Shown here: one piece after another, positions 34,738 through 50,364 of the stretch
Position numbering within the stretch: the stretch's first letter is position 1
How the letters are laid out: each line of letters starts with the position of its first letter
NCBI GenBank assembly: GCA_009746045.1
Contig: RPFO01000774.1
Coordinates: forward strand, 501,970-565,969
Direction of reading: 5' to 3'
Source: Mesostigma viride
Lineage: Eukaryota > Streptophyta > Mesostigmatophyceae > Mesostigmatales > Mesostigmataceae
Length of the DNA stretch: 64,000 nt
Notes under the pieces: generated by a model
What the model was told of the DNA's origin: nothing
Databases searched by the model: none
Seen by the model: only the letters and a program-made list of their open reading frames with translations
Translations under genes and position numbers: made by a program

Positions 34738-35958
34738 GATATACTTACCATCAAATATACGCTTGGCTGATTTCGATAGTACCGGCTACGCCCCCTTCTA
34801 CTAAAAGAAGGATTCAGCCGTGTTCAGCCCGTCTCACGGTGCGAGACTGAACAAGTCTCGCGTGCAGACACGTGTGTAGTACTCCTACACACAGATCTCG
34901 AGTGATTTATCTAGTACCAAATCCGAAAGGCTTGCATCACTCCCCGGACAGGAGAACTTTTGCGGATGACTGTAGGTGTAAGTTGGCGATGCCATGGTAA
35001 CCGGAGACGTCCGTCCTATAGTCAGCAAAATTGGTGCGAGAGGTCCCCAGTTCGATTCCGGTCGGATTCATTTGCAGATCGCGTTTTTCCGCGTTTTCCG
35101 CGGCCCGGTACTGAACGCAAATGGTTTTCACCTTTGCGGAGTGCCTGATCAAATATACGCTTGGCTGATTTCGATAGTACCGGCTACGCCCCCTTCTACT
35201 AAAAGAAGGATTCAGCCGTGTTCAGCCCGTCTCACGGTGCGAGACTGAACAAGTCTCGCGTGCAGACACGTGTGTAGTACTCCTACACACAGATCTCGAG
35301 TGATTTATCTAGTACCAAATCCGAAAGGCTTGCATCACTCCCCGGACAGGAGAACTTTTGCGGATGACTGTAGGTGTAAGTTGGCGATGCCATGGTAACC
35401 GGAGACGTCCGTCCTATAGTCAGCAAAATTGGTGCGAGAGGTCCCCAGTTCGATTCCGGTCGGATTCATTTGCAGATCGCGTTTTTCCGCGTTTTCCGCG
35501 GCCCGGTACTGAACGCAAATGGTTTTCACCTTTGCGGAGTGCCTGATCAAATATACGCTTGGCTGATTTCGATAGTACCGGCTACGCCCCCTTCTACTAA
35601 AAGAAGGATTCAGCCGTGTTCAGCCCGTCTCACGGTGCGAGACTGAACAAGTCTCGCGTGCAGACACGTGTGTAGTACTCCTACACACAGATCTCGAGTG
35701 ATTTATCTAGTACCAAATCCGAAAGGCTTGCATCACTCCCCGGACAGGAGAACTTTTGCGGATGACTGTAGGTGTAAGTTGGCGATGCCATGGTAACCGG
35801 AGACGTCCGTCCTATAGTCAGCAAAATTGGTGCGAGAGGTCCCCAGTTCGATTCCGGTCGGATTCATTTGCAGATCGCGTTTTTCCGCGTTTTCCGCGGC
35901 CCGGTACTGAACGCAAATGGTTTTCACCTTTGCGGAGTGCCTGATCAGATATACTTAC
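34738..35958 (+). repeat. Three identical 398-bp tandem monomers with tRNA-like module, flanked by an 11-bp direct repeat
   Basis: Units start at about 34749, 35147 and 35545 and appear identical over their length. The array is bounded by GATATACTTAC at 34738-34748 and 35948-35958, consistent with a target-site duplication around the whole trimer. Each unit contains a B-box-like AGTTCGATTCC (for example 35049-35059), a possible A-box-like TTGGCGATGCCATGG ~57 bp upstream, and TTTTT ~25 bp downstream, the order of an internal pol III promoter and terminator. A folded tRNA cannot be drawn: the T-stem has mismatches and the anticodon arm is missing. Each unit also holds overlapping short frames, judged non-coding. 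Confidence 0.8.
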
Positions 35959-35959
35959 G

Positions 35960-36620
35960 CCTGCAAGCACTAGCTATTGAGCCGGTGGCAGAGGCCATTT
36001 CCAGGAAAATATGTACAGCATACCGTAGCAATAGCCACGGTCACGCTTTACGTACGCTATTTGCAGGCGCCATCATGCCCGGAGCTACCCAATAAAAGTC
36101 TGCACAAATCTCGGTTTAGCCGATCGGAGTCCGGGCGTTCGGAATGAATAAACATCGAAAGACCTGATGAAGTCGAAACACCTTGGAAATACCAAGCATG
36201 GTGCAGCAGCAGACCCGAGTCTTGCTGTAATAATATGTATGCCGGTTTCCATGGTTTCCGCATGAAAGTTGGGTGAGAAACTGGAAAAAACTACGTTTCC
36301 TTTGCCCCAGTACCTCAATTAACAAACACGTAGAAACCTAATTATCAACCTTTGAGCGCATCTTCATGGTCGTGCCACCCAACAGCCGCTGAAATTCGCG
36401 CGAAAACTGGCGAGATCTACCTGCCGCCATAGCCGTCGTCTTCACCTTCGTCCCGCCAAAATGCCTGATTTCAGTGGTACATATTTGTTTGCAGCTGTCA
36501 CAAAAAAAAATACCAAAAATACCAGGATTTTTTTCTTGAATTCTATGAGATGTTTCTGACCCGTGTTGAAAGTTTCAGACCAAAAAACGCATGTTTAATA
36601 GGTTTGCCACGAGTCAGATT
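35960..36620. other. Intergenic, nothing recognised
   Basis: No frame longer than 80 codons, no known repeat family and no RNA gene were recognised. Confidence 0.4.
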
Positions 36621-36670
36621 ACAACGCGATACATCGCGTCCTAACCCTACAACGCGATGTATCGCGTTGT
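36621..36670. repeat. Perfect 19-bp inverted repeat (hairpin)
   Basis: ACAACGCGATACATCGCGT at 36621-36639 and its exact reverse complement at 36652-36670, with a 12-nt spacer (CCTAACCCTACA), followed by seven A residues. In RNA this would form a very stable 19-bp stem. It lies in the intergenic space downstream of the DLST gene. Confidence 0.85.
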
Positions 36671-37457
36671 AAAAAAACACGGGAGACAACTACTCCTGGA
36701 GGCATGGAACACTCAATGACCAATCATACAGACACAGTGCTCACAATCAATTCTTACCTCAGAAAAACTTTTCAACATTGACAATCAACCATTGTGAGTG
36801 TCATCACTCTCATGCAAGTGTAAGGGAGTGCCCCAGGCACACCACTTGGCGGCCTGTTGTGTGATTCAGGTCACAGGAGAATTTCCAGTGTTACCATGGA
36901 TGCACAGCTTGGCCAGTGGATAGCTGCCAGGTGCTGGTTCCCATAAACAGATTGCAGATCTAATGTTTGTCACACCTAACCAAAGAGAATCGGCCACCCT
37001 CGATGTCGTCACCCTCAGAACTATCTTGTCGAAGGACGCCACATTGAATCCCATGTTCAAAGGGACTCACGATTCAAGTTTGCCAGGAGATGCTGGCAAA
37101 TAACAGCAGGGGAATGCCCTAGCACATTCTTGATGGCGGCTTTCCAGGATTGTGAATAGGGAAACCTTCTCTGTCACCGAGGTCAAGCCCTTTTCCTCAG
37201 CATACAACCACAGTGCAGAGCTACCATGGATGCCCCAAGACGACCGATTGCATATGTGCCCGATGTCAAAAACCTCGACTCCACATTCAGCGCCACCTGT
37301 GCTCGCCGTGCCCATGGGCACGTGGATGCCTCGGATGTACCCTAGCGGTGGCTTGCACTTAGCTGCCGCGTGGGCAATGTATTGGTCGTCTCACTTGACA
37401 TGTATGGGTGCATATACAGCCAAAGGATGTGTGGCCACCGTGGCGCCCCTTTGCTCC
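36671..37457. other. DLST 3' flank, no separate gene recognised
   Basis: Likely contains the DLST 3' UTR immediately below 37458 on the minus strand. No poly(A) signal of the green-algal TGTAA type was found close to the stop, and no other gene was recognised. Confidence 0.4.
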
Positions 37458-43527
<6,070 letters not shown>

Positions 43528-43559
43528 CTGGAGGAACAGCCACCGTCCAGCAAGGAAGG

Positions 43560-45398
43560 AGAAAAAAGAGACAGCAGTTACTTCATGGCCACATGGGCCA
43601 GCCGGAGAGTAGGCCGGCATGCAGCAGGGGCACAGGCATCAAGTGCGTGCCGGCATAGGGGCAGTGTGGCGAGGGAGAGAACGGAAGGGTGGGGTGGGTG
43701 GAGGGGGAGAAAGGGGAGGGGGATATACTGAGACCTCTTTTTCTGAGGGTATATCCCAGAAAAAGTGGCTTCCTGCTCGGCATGGCAGCCGGACGGAAGC
43801 ACGTGGCAGCCGCTACCCAAAATCAACCACGGACTAGCATACAATACTTTCGGGGCTAGAACCCCATCAGCCAAGCAAATCGCATCCCCTGGACATCATA
43901 CTAGAAAATGACAGGTACAAACGTTACCATCATGACACTAAAGCAGCCCAAAGTACGGACGAAACAGCCAATAAAATTGTTCAGCACACCATGGTGTCTG
44001 CGTTACTCCATGGCAGGTGCATGGCAGGTCTACAACGCAAGGGGCTGCCCTTGACGCCCGCCGACACATCATTATTGGGAAATAATAAAATGAAGCCTTT
44101 CCTTTCCACAATAAAGCTTCAAGCAGAATTCTTCTCCAACTAGCTGTGTACGATCTAGTTAAGACATAGCATAACCACGCCGCCACTAGTGGCTACGAAG
44201 AAGCACGATGCCATTGCATACCATCGTTTAGAGGGCTCCCACGATGGAAAACCTGCTGATAAGCACATGCAGAGTAGCACAGGAGACGATGTAGTTGGTG
44301 ACAAGAAATGTGTTACATGCGGCACGCAAGGTCGATTCAGCAAACTAGCAAGTCACAGAGCTGGTACAGGCATGTCACCCTAGCCTTGCAACAGCTCGCA
44401 CGTGGCAGCTTGCACGAGTTCACGACCAAACAGCAATCCACGTGCATTGCAGAGCTCTACTCCATCGGCAGCATTATCAAAACAGGAAGGGAAAGCCTGA
44501 AACAGCGAATTTCAAGTGCAACTCTCACCACAACAACTCGAAAACAGGGACAAGGGAGCACCACTTACATGTGGCTTTGGCGTTGGGAGAGTGTTCAGGC
44601 AACACGGATGCCTGGACGACGCTGACCGAGGGGAGAAACTGGTGGGCCTGCGAGCCAGTTTGACAAAACGATGAATCGCTATCCAATCAGCTCGCTAAAT
44701 CGTTATACACCATTGTAAACCACCAGGTATATTGGATGATGATGAAACGTCTAACGGCGACGCGACCACTAGAATTGCTGTTTTTATGCGTGAGGCGCCA
44801 AACCGTCGGGTTCGCAACTTACCCTCCATCGGAGAGCTTTCCCCACGGCTGCAGCCACGCAGCGGGCAGAGCCCCCCGCCCTAATGGCCGGCATCAAGAA
44901 ACCACGAAATATTGACGGGGGTTCACCCTTCTCTACCACCAAGTCCGCCACCAAGGTTGCCACCGAGGTTTTAGGCGGTGCCGGGCCCTTCCGTTAGAGC
45001 GGGTGCAACAGCACGTTTACAGCACCTTGGCTTGCAGAACGTGCAGACGGAGCCGGACGCGCGCACGCGCGCACGGCGGGATACAAGTCGGTCAGCACGC
45101 ACGCTGCACAAACCGAGTCGAAGCGACGGATTGCGCCCAGGACAGGCGTTTGGATGGAGCTTACAAGAAACGATCTTGAGATACAAGCTAGAAAATCATG
45201 GCATGATTGAAAAGTGTACGGTTAACTATGTAAGCCGACAGATGTTCCGTATAACGCTATAAAAAATCTACTGTTGTATCCAGGGTTGCATGCAGGGGCC
45301 GTGAGAGATCAAGTTGCAGCAGGGGCGAGGAGGGTTTACCGTATTTCCAGGTATAGTGAGATTCGCCACCTTCACCCTCCTACACCTGACCTGCCCAT
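43560..45398. other. Intergenic, no gene recognised
   Basis: Upstream of DLST. Probably includes its missing 5' exon and promoter. Short frames occur but none has recognisable family features or convincing splice context. Confidence 0.4.
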
Positions 45399-45486
45399 GT
45401 GCGGCGTGGGCAACAACAACAAGTTAAACAACAACACCTGACCTGCTTGCCCATGTGCGGCCGGCGGCGTGGGCTACTGTACGGTC

Positions 45487-45487
45487 G

Positions 45488-45547
<60 letters not shown>
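45487..45547 (+). repeat. (GTT)n trinucleotide repeat
   Basis: About 20 GTT units. Both sides carry related GGCGTGGGCTACTGTAC / CCGTGGGCTACAGTAC segments plus AAC-rich stretches, so the repeat sits between two copies of a short flank. Confidence 0.9.
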
Positions 45548-45548
<1 letters not shown>

Positions 45549-45584
45549 GTCCCACGCCGTGGGCTACAGTACAACCACAACAAC

Positions 45585-45942
45585 AGCTTATGTAGGGGTC
45601 AAGCCTGGGTCAAGTCCATTTCTCACCTGTTTGTCACCCTTCAGGTCGGACCAGCCTACGGTATGGATCCACTATTAATAACCCTGTCGGACCACCGGCG
45701 CGGGAATCAACTCAACTCAACTCAACTCAACTCAACTCAACTCAACTCAACGCCGCACATTGGGAAGCAGAGATTTGGAAACAGCCGAGGGCCCTGAACA
45801 TCATGACACCACAGACAGCGTACGGTTGCATCATCGGATCCACCCGCGTTGGTAACAACGTCTTGGTGGCCACAGACTGGTCCTTCCTTTTGGTAGTTGA
45901 AAAAAATACTAGGGGATTCCGTACTTGACCCCTACATAAGCT
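45585..45942. mobile_element. Small element with 19-bp perfect inverted repeats
   Basis: AGCTTATGTAGGGGTCAAG at 45585-45603 and its exact reverse complement at 45924-45942 bound ~320 bp with no significant ORF. A (CTCAA)n microsatellite lies inside at 45713-45751. The form is that of a MITE-like element, but no clear target duplication was found. Confidence 0.5.
45713..45751 (+). repeat. (CTCAA)n pentanucleotide repeat
   Basis: Seven to eight units of CTCAA/AACTC inside the small inverted-repeat element. Confidence 0.9.
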
Positions 45943-46443
45943 AGTCCTGACCACGCGCGGCGGCCATGTCCAGCGAGGGAATCAACAACAACAACACCCA
46001 AACAAGATTATTTTACAAGCCAAGCCCACGCCTGCGTGCCAGCCAGGATTCTCTTGGTGGAGCACCACGGTGTGGCAGCTTGATAGAATCTTGAACAACG
46101 TGGTCTGGCAGGCCTGGCCTGATTCCAACTGGCTTCGTGAGACGTGAGGGGCTCGGTTCGCCACCGATAGATAGCCCAAATTTTCATCTGCTGGTCGCTG
46201 GAAACGAGGAATCGCGCTTTGCCAAGAAGGGTCGGTAGTCTTCGTGTGCACACATTCCACATTGATCAGGCGACTGCACAAGCTCGATGCCTGCATGCTG
46301 TTGTAAAAGTTTTATCGAAATTTGTCGCAACCTAAACAATTGGCAAGTAACAGGCAAACGGCATCTCCCTCAGCTACATCGAGGCCCGAGGCGCCACTTA
46401 CTGCCCACTCTCCTTACCGGCAAATTGTGCTAATTAATTTTAC

Positions 46444-46564
46444 CGGTCATGCAACCAGTGATTTTGATCACAGTGCTGCAGCTATCGTGGATGCGGTATA
46501 TTTCCGTGACACGCATCGACTTAAGGGCTTCCTTGCGTTTCGGGGCCATCGGATCAGACAGCAT
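46444..46564 (-). CDS. Tentative first exon of an unknown gene, divergent from the Sec14-like gene
   Basis: Minus strand. An ATG at 46562-46564 opens a 40-codon frame containing MAPKRKEALKSMRVTEIYRI, which reads like real protein and ends at a CCG|GTAAAA donor. A following exon may begin after the CATGCAG acceptor near 46288 (GIELVQSPDQCGMCAHEDY in phase), but it soon meets a stop. I do not recognise the family. Its ATG is only 78 bp from the ATG of the plus-strand gene, so one of the two 5' ends may be wrong. Confidence 0.3.
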
Positions 46565-46641
46565 TTGTTAGTACACTGTTGGGCGTGGCGCTGCAGTTCA
46601 GGGGCTGGATAGCTACAAGATTTATCAGCATTTGCAGAGAA

Positions 46642-49600
46642 ATGGATTCCACAAATGAGGTGGGTGTTCATATTGGCAGTCATGTCAGCGTTCGTCGGCA
46701 GTCAGCCTCGGCTAATTCGAAGTGGACACCGGAGCAATGCGCAGTGTTCGAAGAGCTGCGCGTACACGGGTTATCAGACTCCCAGGTTCGTGCTTGTTTA
46801 ACGCACTGATCGATGTATGTGCTTACCTGTGATAGTCGTTATGCCGTTTGCAGGTAGGAATTGCCGCGACAGGGATGGCTATATTTGTATCTCCAATGAG
46901 CATAGGAGCTTTAGTCATCACTAACCCTGTGTTAGTTGATGGCTATGGCACATTAAAAAGCCGGGCGTCGCCCCAAACCCTTCCTTCCCCACCCCCCTTC
47001 TCCACCTTCCGCCCCCCTGGCAACCAATCCCCTCTATCCTCCCAAATAGCTCCCAATTAGAACCTCGGCCTGCACTCCCAGCTGCCTCCGCGCCTTGACT
47101 TGACTAGATAGTGGTCGGTCTAATACGTAGCCTATACTCCCCAGCGCATCATGCATTTGCTGCATCATACACTTGCTGCATCATGACTAGCCATCGCCAC
47201 GTGCGTGGGTAGGTGCGGCAGTATCAACCACGCATTGATGCATGTCTCATCTCCAGCGTTTGGATTGGGGGGGGGGGAGGGCGGAGTGTAGACGCAGGTC
47301 TGCGCAGTCAGTGACGATGGGGAATGCTGAGCAAGCCTCTTTGTAGCGTGCTCGTCACAAAAGTGCACATGCTCATGTATATTGCCTTTATGAACAGCTG
47401 GAATTGGTGCCAGGAAGCCCTTTCATGCGGTCGATGCACCGGAGCCGTGTGCATCTGTGTTCGGCCTAGACGTGACGACACATGCAGCGCGCAACTTGAC
47501 CCCTGTGTGCATTGCTTTGTTTGCACATGCCTGCTTGCCTATGCCTGCTTGCCCATGCCTGCATGGCCCCACCTGCTGGCCCACGCATGCTTGCCCACGC
47601 ATGTTTGCCCACGCATGTTTGCCCACGCATGCTTGCCCATATGCCTGCCGGCCATCCATGCCTGCAATTTGTGTGCATCCTTGCATACATACATGCTTGC
47701 CACGGTGCCCCTTGTTCTCCCTGCTCCCTGTACCATAAGTCCCTTCATCTGCTGTACATGCTATACACTGCTTGTCTGATGGCGCTGTACCAAGCATGCA
47801 GCTACTGCGCTTCTCCTCTCACACCGGGTGCCTCCCGCTCAATCATGGTCATTTGCAGCCCATTGAAACTTGGATTCATAATCCCTGGTCCCTTAACCCT
47901 AGCTCCTGTACTCTAAACTCCGAAACCGTACTTCCCTACTTCCCTAGACCTTACCATAACCCCTAGAGCAGGAGTCCATCCCTTGGTGCGGCATGTGTGG
48001 AATACGTCCCCTCCCCCTCCCTCGGTCGCACAGATGGCCTACCTGGATGGCCCTTGCCTGGAGCGCAGCCTCCGCGCCCGCCAGAACGATGCCCCTAAAG
48101 CGGTGGTCATGCTCCGCAACACACTGACGTGGCGCAGCCAGTTTGGAGTCCGTACGTCGACATGCAGCGGCGGCTTTCTGTCACGTGTCTTGAATCATAC
48201 AGCGCGGCTATCTTTTGAATCCACAATACGTACAGCTATGTGAGCACTACATAGACATCGCCACGGAGCTGGGCGAACACATTTTGTTGCCAAATATCTT
48301 GCATAATGATGTATACTAGTTGAGTACTAGATGCTAGAGTTTTAGTTGTGACAACTTTAACGGGTTCAGGCCAGCGCTGCTTTAATTGCGTGCATATGGA
48401 TACCTGTAATGCGGTGCCCCTTCTCGTCTCTGGCTCTTGCCCATGGGGCTGGGGAGCTGGTAGAACGGCCAGCACAGGGGCAGGTTTTAGCGACACGGGT
48501 TGACTTGCAATCGCGTTGGCTTGGTATAATGGCGCGTGAGTCAACACGGCAAAGCATGTGCTGGTTGTCTCGTAATGGCATACGGCGTGTACCCTTTTCT
48601 GTACTGCGTATGCAGCCCATTGCATGGGATGCTGTTGCAGCTGCATGGTATTTGCCCCTCCCTTGCCAGCCTTTGCTCGCCCGCCCCTTCCTTGCCAGCC
48701 CTTTGCTCGCCCGCCCCTTCCTTGCCAGCCCTTTGCTCGCCCGCCCCTCCCTTGCCAGCCCTTTGCGCGTCCACCCCTCCCTTGCCAGGCCTGTGCTTGT
48801 CTGCCTTGGCACGCTTGTCTTGACCAACGACACGCTCCCTGGCGGTGGCGCAAGAGAAGGCGCCTCTTCCACCTGGCCCAGGATAACCTCAGATGCACGG
48901 TGGCTGGTGTTCTGCTCTCTTGTCGGTTTGCCCTTGCTAATGCTGGCATACGCGCTGTGGCCTCTGGGCCCTGGCCCCGACCCACACACGCCTGGCCTCC
49001 CCCCCCCCCCTCGCAGCGCCCGACCCCTGTCTCCTTGCCTGCTTGCCGCATCCGTTAGCACCCGTGCCTAGCTCATCTGCAGAAACCCCTGCGTGCGCAC
49101 AGCTTGTGTCACATTTCGAACCAGCCTCTGGTTTCCATCGACCCCCTCACGGTGCATTGCCGTAGCCTGTCCGTGCTGCCTATCTGTGCACTCCGGCCGC
49201 CAGAGCACCTGCGCATGAAGGAATTTCCCGAAGAGATGAAGTCCGGCGTGTTCTACGTGGCGGGCTTCGACGCGGGCCAGCGGCCCATCATGGTGCGTGT
49301 GGCAGCAGTAGTGTATGCCAGCGGCCCGCCATGGTGCGTGCGACAGCAGGCTAGCCAAGGACAGGGAGGAAACCAATTACCGGGAGAGTTCCACCAAACC
49401 GCGTAACCCATGATGCCCCCCCTGGTCGGTTAGCACGGTTTGAGTCCTGGTAGCACCCTGTCTATGGTGTGCTGGGTCCATGGAGGAGCACCTGTAGTCT
49501 ACATGATGATGGCGTTTTTGGCAGTGTTCTAATTGTTTGATAGCCGTAAACTAGCTAGGCGAGTGTGGCAACGCACGTCACCCGGCCTTGCCTTGCAAGA

Positions 49601-50239
49601 ATACCGTGCAAACATCACCCACCACTTGTTCGTTCTCGCGAGATGGTTTGAATGAGCGCCCCACCGTGGCTGGTCCCGCACTAGCCAGGTGCATGGTTTT
49701 GCTGACAAGAAGCGAGCAGCCTGTCTGGGACTTGTCATCTCTCTCGTTTTTATACATATATATATAAATGATTCACTAAAACCATTTAGGAATAGTAATA
49801 GCATGTAGAAATCAAAACAAGATAGTTGTTTATCTGACTGTGATAAACCATAGCTTAGGGAAGATGTGTCGATCTGATTGTGACTGATAAATATCTGATT
49901 GTGGCTGATAAATATCATTTACATTATCATAAAAATAGACATTGCAATAATGTAATATCTTTATCTTACATTGGATGATATTCGGAATCTTATCGTTATA
50001 AATCTTATCCATTATAAACTCCCTCCATCTCTCTCTCTCTCACTCACTCACTCGCTCGCTCACTCACTCACTCACTCACTCACTCACTCACTCACTCACT
50101 CACTCACTCACTCACTCACTCACTCACTCACTCACTCACTCACTCACTCACTCACTCACTCACTCACTCACTCACTCACTCACTCACTCACTCACTCACT
50201 CACTCACTCACTCACTCACTCACTCACTCACTCACTCAC

Positions 50240-50331
<92 letters not shown>

Positions 50332-50333
50332 AG

Positions 50334-50364
<31 letters not shown>

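Noticed and set aside
35020-35080. Functional tRNA gene in the 398-bp repeat
   Set aside because: A B-box-like sequence is present, but the T-stem has mismatches, the anticodon arm is missing and no full cloverleaf can be drawn. It is treated as tRNA-like only.
36640-36651. Telomere-like CCTAACCCT in the hairpin loop
   Set aside because: One and a half units only, with no array. The resemblance is likely chance.
45982-46296. WD40-like stretch (ARFLVSSDQQMKIW) on the minus strand
   Set aside because: A single partial resemblance without neighbouring blades. An alternative frame in the same region is equally open.
48236-49071. Long frames of 220-271 codons on both strands in 48.2-49.1 kb
   Set aside because: They lie in Sec14-like intron 2 over a 36-bp minisatellite whose length is a multiple of three. 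No conserved domain is visible.
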